Shown here one piece after another: positions 1 through 6,179 of a DNA stretch of 13,146 bases. The notes below the pieces were generated by a model. It was not told where the DNA came from. It was given only the letters and a program-made list of their open reading frames with translations, and searched no databases. The stretch covers positions 1-13,146 of the forward strand of contig DIKU01000164.1 in NCBI GenBank assembly GCA_002424645.1. Direction: 5' to 3'. Position 1 is the first letter of the stretch. Each line of letters begins with the position of its first letter. A program made the translations under genes and the position numbers. Source of the DNA: Pelobacter sp. UBA5610 (GTDB lineage Bacteria; Desulfobacterota; Desulfuromonadia; Desulfuromonadales; Syntrophotaleaceae).

Positions 1-33
1 CACTTGTCACTGGTCACTGGTCACTGGTCACTG
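1..33. repeat. CACTGGT heptamer tandem repeat
   Basis: About 4.7 uninterrupted copies of a 7-base unit (CACTGGT). The first copy has one mismatch (CACTTGT) and the last is partial. The array begins at the window edge, so its full length is unknown. It lies upstream of the flgJ-like gene, where a preceding flagellar gene such as flgI would be expected to end. No function is evident; it may be a simple-sequence expansion. Confidence 0.85.
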
Positions 34-71
34 ATGGCTGTAAGTTAGCCCCTTCCCTGTTCAATTCTTCC

Positions 72-99
72 TAAATTTTTCCTCCCGATGTGCCGAAAA
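72..99 (+). promoter_or_regulatory. possible sigma-28 (FliA) promoter upstream of flgJ
   Basis: TAAA (72-75), a 16-base spacer and GCCGAAAA (92-99). The second box matches the sigma-28 -10 consensus GCCGATAA at 7 of 8 positions. The spacer equals that of the much stronger candidate in front of flgM. The predicted start of transcription would be about 60 bases before the flgJ start codon. The A-for-T change in the -10 box would be expected to weaken it. Confidence 0.4.
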
Positions 100-163
100 G
101 GTATTAACCAAGACACCTGCATGGGACTTATCCCTTGCCTGCCACAATCCGGGAGTAGCGAGC

Positions 164-490
164 ATGTCGAACATCATCAATCCAGCTGTCAACCTTGCCG
201 CTTTTGGTGGGCAAACCCAGAATATTGCTTCCAGCAAAAAAGATGAAGCTGCGGGGTTACGCAAAAGCTGTCAGGATTTTGAAGCTATCATGCTCAAAAC
301 CATGCTCAAGGAAATGCGCTCCACGGTCCCGAAAGACGGACTTCTGGATGAAGGCAGCGACCGGGAAATGTTCCAGGATCTAATGGATCAGGAAGTGGCT
401 GTGCAGATGTCCCGAAACCAGGGAATCGGCATTGCCGAAAGCCTCTACAAACAATTGTCCAAAAACCTGTCACAACCACCCAAGGATTGA
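164..490 (+). CDS. flgJ: FlgJ-type flagellar rod-binding protein (rod domain only)
   Basis: This 108-residue protein matches the N-terminal rod-binding domain of FlgJ, which caps or scaffolds the growing flagellar rod in the periplasm. The recognisable core runs from about residue 34 to 102 and includes QDFEAIMLKTMLKEMR, the FQDLMDQEVA stretch and the GIGIAESLYKQL end. Enterobacterial FlgJ is about 310 residues because it also has a C-terminal muramidase domain. That domain is absent here, as is common in delta- and alphaproteobacteria, so a separate enzyme must open the peptidoglycan. No classical signal peptide is visible, consistent with export by the flagellar type III apparatus. The start is supported by GGGAG at 151-155, eight bases upstream. 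flgI and flgH would be expected just outside the left edge. Confidence 0.88.
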   Translation: MSNIINPAVNLAAFGGQTQNIASSKKDEAAGLRKSCQDFEAIMLKTMLKEMRSTVPKDGLLDEGSDREMFQDLMDQEVAVQMSRNQGIGIAESLYKQLSKNLSQPPKD

Positions 491-538
491 GCTTCGGATA
501 AAAATTTGAGGTTCTGTCAATTCTTGTAAAATATTTGC

Positions 539-566
539 TAAAGATATTGAACTCGCCTGCCGATAA
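539..566 (+). promoter_or_regulatory. sigma-28 (FliA) promoter of the flgM operon
   Basis: TAAAG starts at 539 and a perfect GCCGATAA lies at 559-566. There are 16 bases between TAAA and the -10 box, against 15 in the enterobacterial consensus. It is the only perfect sigma-28 -10 box seen in the non-coding parts of the window. It precedes flgM by about 113 bases, giving a leader of roughly 105 bases. Control of flgM-flgN-flgK-flgL by sigma-28 is the usual class 3 arrangement, with FlgM feeding back on its own sigma factor. Confidence 0.85.
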
Positions 567-679
567 GGGATATAGGAAACCTTTAGTCGGACGTTAAGTT
601 ATCTTTTCAACCTGAGCCCCTTTCAGCCAGTAACGATGCCACCGGCATCGCAAGACCGGCTAGCAAGGAGGGTAGGACC
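567..679 (+). promoter_or_regulatory. flgM 5' leader with hairpin and several GGA motifs
   Basis: The stretch between the FliA promoter and flgM contains a perfect 7-bp stem, CGATGCC (634-640) and GGCATCG (644-650), with a 3-base loop. GGA trinucleotides occur at 568-570, 575-577, 589-591, 667-669 and 675-677. The last two sit in and beside the ribosome binding site AAGGAGGG (665-672). GGA near the ribosome binding site is the core of CsrA sites, and csrA is in the same gene string. CsrA control of this leader is an inference only. Confidence 0.4.
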
Positions 680-976
680 ATGACCATTAAAATCAACGGT
701 AGCGGCTTCAACGGCATCGACCCCTTGAACAGGGTCAAAAAAAATGAAAAAGCGCAAAAGGGTGCGACGACCGCGCAATCCGGCATTGACCGGGTACAGT
801 TTTCCTCGGTCATCGCGGAAACCATGCGTACCAAGGAAGTCGCCGCCACCACCGAATCCGCGCGCGCCGAGAAGTTGCAGGCACTGAAAGAGCAGATCGC
901 CGATGGCAGCTACAGCCCGGACTCCACCAAGGTAGCGGCCAGCCTGCTTAAATTCCTGGCGGAAAATAAGGCATAA
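680..976 (+). CDS. flgM: FlgM, anti-sigma-28 factor
   Basis: FlgM binds sigma-28 (FliA) and keeps late flagellar promoters silent until the hook-basal body is finished; it is then secreted through it. The 98-residue product has the family layout: a polar N-terminal half (about residues 1-35), DRVQFSS near residue 37, and a C-terminal sigma-binding part with REKLQ-like and IADGSYSPDS sequence, followed by KVAASLLKFL at about 84-93. Length matches the family (about 90-100). The start has a strong AAGGAGGG ribosome binding site at 665-672, about seven bases upstream. It is first in the operon, directly behind the FliA promoter, and only three bases separate it from flgN. Confidence 0.93.
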   Translation: MTIKINGSGFNGIDPLNRVKKNEKAQKGATTAQSGIDRVQFSSVIAETMRTKEVAATTESARAEKLQALKEQIADGSYSPDSTKVAASLLKFLAENKA

Positions 977-979
977 ACA

Positions 980-1336
980 ATGAACCCGGATATTGTCCAG
1001 CAACTGAATCAGCTGCACGGCCTGATCCTTGAGGAACGGGAACATGCCAAGGCATTGCGCATCGAGGAGATGCTTGCGACGGTGCGGAAAAAAGAGCAGT
1101 TGCTCTCCGGCATGGATCTGCAGGAGGATAATCTTATTGATCCCCAGATTCAGGAACTGGCCAAAACCGTTCGCGAAGAGAATCGCCGCAACGCTTACCT
1201 TTTCTGGGCAGCCTTGCGCTGGGTCAGGGATCTGATGGGCTTTTTCGGCCAGCAGACCTCCAACACCCTGTATGGCGCCAGTGCCTCTTCCCGCCAGGTA
1301 AATTACGGCGGCACCCTGCTCTCAGGAAGGATCTGA
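980..1336 (+). CDS. flgN: FlgN-like export chaperone for FlgK and FlgL
   Basis: FlgN is the cytoplasmic chaperone that protects the hook-junction proteins FlgK and FlgL and delivers them to the export gate. The 118-residue protein is predicted largely helical: a long charged helical region at about 5-80, and a conserved-looking tail with YG at about 97-98 and GGTLLSG near residues 109-115, as in FlgN proteins. Sequence conservation in this family is low, so position counts heavily. The gene lies between flgM and flgK, three bases after flgM and one base before the flgK start codon, and the flgK ribosome binding site (AGGAAGG, 1324-1330) is inside its end. This implies translational coupling of chaperone and client. 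Confidence 0.85.
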   Translation: MNPDIVQQLNQLHGLILEEREHAKALRIEEMLATVRKKEQLLSGMDLQEDNLIDPQIQELAKTVREENRRNAYLFWAALRWVRDLMGFFGQQTSNTLYGASASSRQVNYGGTLLSGRI

Positions 1337-1337
1337 C

Positions 1338-2732
1338 ATGAGCGGCCTTACCGACGCCCTGAATCTCGGGAAAACCAGTCTCGCCACGCATCAGACCTTG
1401 ATCGACGTGACGAGCAACAATATCGCCAACGTCAATACGGATGGCTATTCCCGTCAGAGCGTCGATTTAGGTACGATCCCCGCGCTTAATTTCCGCGGCT
1501 TTCAAATCGGCCGCGGCGTCATGCCGGACAGCATCCAACGCGCCGAAGATACTTTTTTGAATAAGCAGATTATCGACAAAAACGCCAGTTTGGGTGAACA
1601 ATCGGCACAAGCCACACCACTGGCGGAGCTGGAATCCATTTTTAATCTCGGCGATGATAACCTGACCGCAAAGATCGATAAGTTTTTCGACAGTTGGGAG
1701 CAGTTGTCGGTCACCCCGGATGGCTCGGTGGAACGCAACAGCGTATTGCAATACGGGACACTCCTCAGCGACAGCTTCCACACCATGTCTGAGGATTTGG
1801 GGGATATGTCCCGCCTGGTGGACGAATCCCTTACCTCCAAAATTGACGGAATCAATATCAAACTGCAACAGATAGCAGAGTTCAATCAACGCATCTTCAC
1901 CATCGAAAGCAGCGGCGTAAATGCCAACGCCGACCGCGACGGGCGCGATGCCCTGCTTGAAGAACTCTCCCACACCCTGGGTACGCAGTCGTACGAAAAC
2001 CAGGATGGGAGCGTCAACGTGCAATTGCCCAGCGGCCTGCCCCTGGTCAGCCGCTACGAGGCTTTTTCACTGGAGGCGGTGCCGACCGCAACGGGCTCCA
2101 AACTGCAGCTGAATCTGAGCAATACGACCCGCCCCGTGGACAACAACAGCCTGGGGGGAGAATTTAAAGGCCTGGTCTATCTGCGGGACGAGTTCATCCC
2201 CCAGGTCCGGGACGACCTTGACAAACTCGCCTACAACCTGGCCAACGAAGTCAACACGTTGCATGCCGGGGGCACGGGCCTTGACGGCTCAACCGGGCTG
2301 AACTTCTTCAGCACCCCCCTGTCCGTCGGTCCCAATCCCTGGACCGGTGCGGCTGCGGGTATTCAAGTTGCGGTCACCGAAACCGCCCAGGTTGCCGCCG
2401 GACAATCCAGCGCCAGTGGCGACAATCGCAATGCCCTGCTCATGGCAGCCCTGAAAGATACAAAGGTCATCGACGGCACCCACAGTTTTGGGTCGTTTTA
2501 CGCCAAAATATCCTCCGATATCGGGGTAGAAAGTGCACAAAACCAGCTGTCCGTCTCCGGTCTGGAAGATACCATGCTGCAATTGGAAAACCTGCGAGAC
2601 AGCAAAGTCGGTGTTTCCCTGGAAGAAGAAATGATCAACCTTATCCAGTACCAGCGAGGCTTCGAAGCATCCGCCAAGTTGTTGACGACGGTTGATGAGA
2701 TGATGGACACCGTATTGTCGATCAAGCGATAG
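1338..2732 (+). CDS. flgK: FlgK, hook-filament junction protein 1 (HAP1)
   Basis: FlgK forms the first junction ring between hook and filament. The N-terminus has the FlgK/rod-hook signature, SNNIANVNTDGYSRQ (about residues 26-40). The C-terminus carries the matching family motif NLIQYQRGFEASAKLLTTVD (about 436-455), predicted to pair with the N-terminal helix as a D0-type coiled coil. The middle (about 100-400) is the variable domain. At 464 residues it is shorter than the enterobacterial protein (about 547), which points to a smaller outer domain and not a break, since both termini are intact. There is no signal peptide; export is through the flagellar apparatus with FlgN as chaperone. It overlaps no gene but starts one base after flgN. 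Confidence 0.94.
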   Translation: MSGLTDALNLGKTSLATHQTLIDVTSNNIANVNTDGYSRQSVDLGTIPALNFRGFQIGRGVMPDSIQRAEDTFLNKQIIDKNASLGEQSAQATPLAELESIFNLGDDNLTAKIDKFFDSWEQLSVTPDGSVERNSVLQYGTLLSDSFHTMSEDLGDMSRLVDESLTSKIDGINIKLQQIAEFNQRIFTIESSGVNANADRDGRDALLEELSHTLGTQSYENQDGSVNVQLPSGLPLVSRYEAFSLEAVPTATGSKLQLNLSNTTRPVDNNSLGGEFKGLVYLRDEFIPQVRDDLDKLAYNLANEVNTLHAGGTGLDGSTGLNFFSTPLSVGPNPWTGAAAGIQVAVTETAQVAAGQSSASGDNRNALLMAALKDTKVIDGTHSFGSFYAKISSDIGVESAQNQLSVSGLEDTMLQLENLRDSKVGVSLEEEMINLIQYQRGFEASAKLLTTVDEMMDTVLSIKR

Positions 2733-2796
2733 CCTGCACGATTTTGCTTTTCCCGGCAGCCTTGAGCATTCACCCTGCATGACTACGAGGTAGGTG

Positions 2797-3687
2797 ATGA
2801 AAACCACATTGACCGCTACATACCGGACCCTGCAATCCCAGGTCAACCGCTCAAGCTTAAAGCTGCAGCAATACCAGGAAACGGCCGCCAGCGGCATCAA
2901 ACTTAACAATCCCTCGGATGATCCTTCGGCCGTTTCTTCGGTTCTGTCCATACAGAGCCAGATGCGCAGCGGTGAGCGTTACCAAACCACCATTGCTTCG
3001 GCAACGAGTCAACTTTCCAACCTGGATTCGACGCTGGATCAGTTTGAAAACCTCATGGTGCAGGCCAAGGAAATCGTGCTGGCCACCGGCAACGGAGCGC
3101 TCAGCCAAAGCGATATCGGTACTTATGCGCAGCAGCTTTCGTTACTCAAGGAAGAAGCCTTTTCTCTGGCGAACACCCAGATCGAAGGCAAGTACCTGTT
3201 TTCGGGGTACGCTATAAATACCAAGCCGTTCCCCGACTCAAGCGATCCTGCCTTGTATCAGGGGGACGATAACCATACAGAACTGCAAATCGGCCCAAGT
3301 CAAAAAGTTGTCACAAACCTGACGGGAGCAGAGGTCTTCCAGGGTCAGGGTGGCGGCATGAATATTTTTCAACTGCTGGAGGACTTGCAACAAAATCTGA
3401 GTTCCATGGATACGGAACAGGCATTGTCCCGATTGGATGATCTGGAAGCCGGGGCCGACCAGATACGCAGCTATCGCAGCAAAATAGGCATAACGGCTAA
3501 ACGTTTGGACGACGCCGATATCCGCATGCAGGATTTTGCGGACTCCATGGAAGCAAAACTTTCCAGTTATCGCGATGCTGATGCTGTAGAAGCCTACACC
3601 AATCTGGCCCAACAGGAACAAGCCTTGCAAGCAGCATTGAGTGTGACTGCAAAGATCAGTCAATTATCCATTCTCGACTACCTCTGA
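2797..3687 (+). CDS. flgL: FlgL, hook-filament junction protein 3 (HAP3)
   Basis: FlgL forms the second junction ring, on which flagellin polymerises. The 296-residue product has flagellin-type ends: an N-terminal helix with QSQVNRSSLKLQQYQETAASG followed by NNPSDDPSAV (about residues 35-44), the classic flagellin/FlgL turn, and a C-terminal helix ending in QALQAALSVTAKISQLSILDYL-like sequence (last residues about 275-296). Length matches FlgL (about 300). I chose ATG 2797 because GAGG at 2787-2790 is six bases upstream; a GTG directly before it (2794) is the alternative. A 64-base gap separates it from flgK, with no clear promoter. Confidence 0.93.
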   Translation: MKTTLTATYRTLQSQVNRSSLKLQQYQETAASGIKLNNPSDDPSAVSSVLSIQSQMRSGERYQTTIASATSQLSNLDSTLDQFENLMVQAKEIVLATGNGALSQSDIGTYAQQLSLLKEEAFSLANTQIEGKYLFSGYAINTKPFPDSSDPALYQGDDNHTELQIGPSQKVVTNLTGAEVFQGQGGGMNIFQLLEDLQQNLSSMDTEQALSRLDDLEAGADQIRSYRSKIGITAKRLDDADIRMQDFADSMEAKLSSYRDADAVEAYTNLAQQEQALQAALSVTAKISQLSILDYL

Positions 3688-3809
3688 CATGCTCAGATTA
3701 CCCGGAGGTAAAATACCTGCCATACCGCCACAGACTCTTTGCTTGAGACTGTGAACACATCCTCACCAAGACCCTTGGAGAAGGGTCCAGCGCAGCCATG
3801 GAGGGCGAC
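3688..3809 (+). promoter_or_regulatory. csrA leader: hairpins presenting GGA in loops
   Basis: Three hairpins precede csrA. The first is TTACC (3698-3702), loop CGGA, GGTAA (3707-3711). The second has CACAG (3729-3733) pairing with CTGTG (3749-3753), an A-A mismatch and CTC/GAG. The third is a perfect 7-bp stem, GACCCTT (3770-3776) and AAGGGTC (3781-3787), with loop GGAG. The csrA ribosome binding site itself contains GGAGGG (3800-3805). GGA in a hairpin loop and in the ribosome binding site is the known arrangement for dimeric CsrA binding and repression. The GGA of the third loop and that of the ribosome binding site are 23 bases apart. Autoregulation by CsrA is inferred. Confidence 0.6.
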
Positions 3810-4049
3810 ATGCTGGTACTGACCAGAAAACCCGGTGAAGGCATCGTCATCGGGGACGATATCAAAATCACTTTCATCGAAACCAAAGGGGCTGGGATCC
3901 GCATAGGGATCGAAGCCCCGGCCGATAAAAAAATCTACCGCCAGGAAATTTACGATCGTATCTGCCTTGAAAACAGGGAGGCCAGCCAGTGGAACCTTGC
4001 CGATCTCGATATGCTGACTTCAGTCATGGTGAAGAAGGAGTCAATATGA
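3810..4049 (+). CDS. csrA: CsrA, RNA-binding translational regulator
   Basis: CsrA is a small dimeric protein that binds GGA motifs in mRNA leaders and usually blocks translation; in FliW-containing bacteria a main target is the flagellin message. The product starts MLVLTRKPGE, as the family does, so I use ATG 3810 (GGAGGG at 3800-3805) and not the in-frame ATG at 3798. Of 79 residues, the RNA-contact positions L4, R6 and R44 are present. The C-terminal extension beyond about residue 55 is longer than in the 61-residue E. coli protein and resembles CsrA from FliW-containing bacteria. N55, the position reported as important for FliW interaction in Bacillus subtilis CsrA, is conserved (ENREAS). 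Its stop overlaps the fliW start. Confidence 0.95.
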   Translation: MLVLTRKPGEGIVIGDDIKITFIETKGAGIRIGIEAPADKKIYRQEIYDRICLENREASQWNLADLDMLTSVMVKKESI

Positions 4050-4468
4050 AAAAAACGATCATGACACGCTTTGGCGAGGTCGAATACGATCCGAGCAATA
4101 CCGTGCTGTTTCCCGAAGGGCTGATCGGCTTCGAAAACCTGCGCGACTTTATCGTTATGCCCAACCGCAAAAACGGTCCGCTGTTCTGGATCCAGAGCGT
4201 GGACGATCCGGACATCGCCTTTGTCCTGACCGATCCGACCAATTTCTTTCTCGACTACAAGGTGGTGCCTGACGGACGTGAACGTGCCAAACTCGGTATC
4301 GACAAAGACGATGAATGCCATGTCCTGTCGGTCGTCACCGTGCCGCCCGATCGCAAGGTGACACTGAACCTGATGGCACCCATTCTGTTTGCACCGGCCA
4401 CCAACCGTGCTATCCAGGTGGCGCTTGAAAACAGCCAATATAAGACGCGGGAGCCATTACCGGCGTAA
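4046..4468 (+). CDS. fliW: FliW, flagellar assembly factor and CsrA antagonist
   Basis: FliW binds CsrA and relieves its repression; free flagellin titrates FliW away, so flagellin synthesis is tied to secretion. The 140-residue protein has typical family sequence: TRFGEVEYD at about 6-14, FPEGLIGFENLRDFIV at about 22-37, DPDIAFVLTDP at about 53-63, and LNLMAPILF near 112-120. The start is set by GAAGGAG at 4034-4040 and by the ATGA overlap with the csrA stop; upstream in-frame starts inside csrA are unlikely. The csrA-fliW overlap implies coupled, roughly balanced translation of regulator and antagonist. It is the last of the flagellar-assembly genes before the glycosylation genes. Confidence 0.95.
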   Translation: MKKTIMTRFGEVEYDPSNTVLFPEGLIGFENLRDFIVMPNRKNGPLFWIQSVDDPDIAFVLTDPTNFFLDYKVVPDGRERAKLGIDKDDECHVLSVVTVPPDRKVTLNLMAPILFAPATNRAIQVALENSQYKTREPLPA

Positions 4469-4490
4469 GCAGGGACGGTTATCATCATCC

Positions 4491-5843
4491 ATGGATAACA
4501 AACTCAACAGGCCAGGAGCAGATAACCCTTCGGGACAAGACTCTTCAGAAACGGCATGTATGCCGGATTTTATGGCGGCCAACTTTATCATTTTATCCCG
4601 AAGGTGGCCGCACCTTGCCCAGAAGATTGAAAAGGCGGCCGATACCCTGCCGCCTTTTTCGTTGGTGGAAAAAGGCGTACAGACGCTGCTCGTCGATGGC
4701 ATTCACCTGACCAGCGCCTACGATCGCAATAAAGAAGCGCAACTGCAGGCCGACCAAATTCCACTCCAAAGCCCTCAAGCCTGGGTATATGGCATGGCCC
4801 TGGGCGATGTGCCAAGGATTCTGTTGTCACGGAAAGACCTTAACGATTTGACCGTGGTAATCATGAACTGCGCCGTAGCCGCCTTGAGCCTGTTCTTTTT
4901 TGATCATAGCGACTGGTTGGATGACCCGCGCATCAATCTGGTCACCGCCAGCCCCACAGACTGTTTGCACAAACCCTTCACCACCGCACCCGGCTGCCTG
5001 CAGTTGGCCGAAGATCAGGCCGGCAGACTGCGCGACCTGGTATGCCTGGACCTGGCCACGCGATTCATCCGCAAACGGCACCAGGCGGACAACCCGCATT
5101 TGCAAAAACGTCTGTCCGATAATTCCGGCTATGTGACTCAAGATCCATCTATTGATGGTTTATTGGCATCTTATCGAAATAACACCGTTGTCGTAGCAGG
5201 GGCCGGACCTTCCCTCAGCGACCACTATTACTGGATGAAAGATCATAAGCCGGGACCGATCATCGCCGTCGATGCCGCACTTAAGCCCTTAATGAAGGCC
5301 GGTATCGTACCCGACATAGTCGTCACCATCGACGGACATGCCAACGTCTATGACCTTTTCTTCGCAGATGTAGACCTGACTCTCCTCAAACAATCGGCCC
5401 TGGTCTATTTTCCGGCAGTGCAAACAGAAACCCTTATGCAATGGCCTGGACGCAGATTTGTCGCCTACTCTTCTGCTCCGCTTTATACAGATCTGGCTGC
5501 CAGACAACCAAGACAGCACTTGTTTTCATCCGGTAGCGTCATCCACCCGGCGGTTGACCTCGCTACCCGGTTGGACGCCAAAAACATCATTCTGACCGGT
5601 GCCGACTTCTCCTTTCCAGGAGGACAAAGCCATGTCTCCGGTTGCACTCAGGCACGCCCCAAACAAGGAAATCGCTGGGTTCTCAATGGCAGCGGAGAAC
5701 GTGTCCCGACTATCCCCAATATGTGCGCCTATTTGCGAGACCTGGAAACTTTTCTGGCCAGCAAAAGTGAAATCATTTTTTTCAACGCCAGTCCCAGAGG
5801 TGCGGATATCATGCACACCACCTTGCTCACGGAGTTGCCATGA
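4491..5843 (+). CDS. Maf-type flagellin glycosylation protein (DUF115 family), first copy
   Basis: This 450-residue protein belongs to the motility accessory factor (Maf) family with the DUF115/MptE-like domain, linked in Campylobacter, Aeromonas, Geobacillus and others to attaching nonulosonic acids to flagellin. Visible core motifs are VVVAGAGPSLSD (about 233-244), PDIVVTIDGH (about 274-283), IILTGADFSFPGG (about 366-378), SHVSG (380-384) and FNASPRGADI (431-440). The first 220 residues form a less conserved N-terminal region. No signal peptide or membrane segment is seen, so it should act in the cytoplasm before flagellin export. ATG 4491 is chosen because it clears fliW by 22 bases; the ribosome binding site is weak (AGGGA at 4471-4475). 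A terminator-like hairpin lies within codons 47-57. The ATGA end overlaps the next gene. Confidence 0.85.
   Translation: MDNKLNRPGADNPSGQDSSETACMPDFMAANFIILSRRWPHLAQKIEKAADTLPPFSLVEKGVQTLLVDGIHLTSAYDRNKEAQLQADQIPLQSPQAWVYGMALGDVPRILLSRKDLNDLTVVIMNCAVAALSLFFFDHSDWLDDPRINLVTASPTDCLHKPFTTAPGCLQLAEDQAGRLRDLVCLDLATRFIRKRHQADNPHLQKRLSDNSGYVTQDPSIDGLLASYRNNTVVVAGAGPSLSDHYYWMKDHKPGPIIAVDAALKPLMKAGIVPDIVVTIDGHANVYDLFFADVDLTLLKQSALVYFPAVQTETLMQWPGRRFVAYSSAPLYTDLAARQPRQHLFSSGSVIHPAVDLATRLDAKNIILTGADFSFPGGQSHVSGCTQARPKQGNRWVLNGSGERVPTIPNMCAYLRDLETFLASKSEIIFFNASPRGADIMHTTLLTELP
4630..4659 (+). terminator. terminator-like hairpin inside maf1
   Basis: AAAAGGCGG (4630-4638) pairs perfectly with CCGCCTTTT (4650-4658) across an 11-base loop, and a T-run follows the GC stem (4655-4659). 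In a non-coding place this would be read as a Rho-independent terminator, possibly working in both directions because of the leading A-run. It lies about 140 bases inside the first maf gene and about 160 bases after fliW. It may reduce read-through into the glycosylation genes, or be incidental to coding sequence. Coding ribosomes would be expected to suppress it. Confidence 0.4.
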
Positions 5844-6172
5844 TATCGAATGTCCGCCTGTCCAAAACCGCTATTTTGCAGACAGCCATTGCTTTTCGAC
5901 TGGGACGGGAGGCCGAAGCCAGCGAAGACCTCGTTACGCTTATCGATAGCCTTAGTCGCGATTTGCATTCAATCCCTCCCGAAACTCTGGCGGAACTCGC
6001 CGTAATCATGCAGCAAATATTCGATGCGCAGACGCGTCGGGATAGCATTGGAATAGCCGACCATTTGGAACATGAAATGTTAACTAAATTGCTGCCGACG
6101 GGACTTTTAATCGACAAACCGGTTTCTCAACCTCAACTGGATGCCGCAAAGAAATCTGACCGCACGAAATGA
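5840..6172 (+). CDS. small unrecognised protein between two maf genes
   Basis: The function is not recognised. The 110-residue product is predicted mainly helical and slightly acidic, with no signal peptide, membrane segment or cysteine. The first helix (about 8-38) contains ILQTAIAFRLGREAEASEDL. A second region (about 50-85) has AVIMQQIFDAQTRRDSIGIADHLEHEML; the pattern of a charged turn followed by D-x-LE-x-E resembles short helical accessory proteins sometimes found in flagellar glycosylation loci, but this is impression only. The tail from about residue 90 is polar and probably disordered. The start overlaps the maf1 stop (ATGA), which argues strongly that it is a translated, coupled gene. 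A role as partner or chaperone of a Maf protein or of flagellin is a guess. Confidence 0.7.
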   Translation: MISNVRLSKTAILQTAIAFRLGREAEASEDLVTLIDSLSRDLHSIPPETLAELAVIMQQIFDAQTRRDSIGIADHLEHEMLTKLLPTGLLIDKPVSQPQLDAAKKSDRTK

Positions 6173-6179
6173 GGCGCCT

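Noticed and set aside
122..138. Possible sigma-54 promoter (TGGGAC...TTGCC) before flgJ
   Set aside because: The GG and GC elements are 14 bases apart (start to start) instead of the required 12.
1467..2024. Long minus-strand open frame opposite flgK
   Set aside because: It is antisense to a well-conserved gene and has no family sequence; GC-rich codon use produces such shadows.
2734..2749. Possible sigma-54 promoter (GCACGATTTTGC) between flgK and flgL
   Set aside because: Spacing is one base short and the -24 GG is TG, so it fails the near-invariant positions.
3798..3809. Upstream in-frame ATG for csrA
   Set aside because: It would add MEGD before the invariant MLVLTR start and would use the ribosome binding site as coding sequence.
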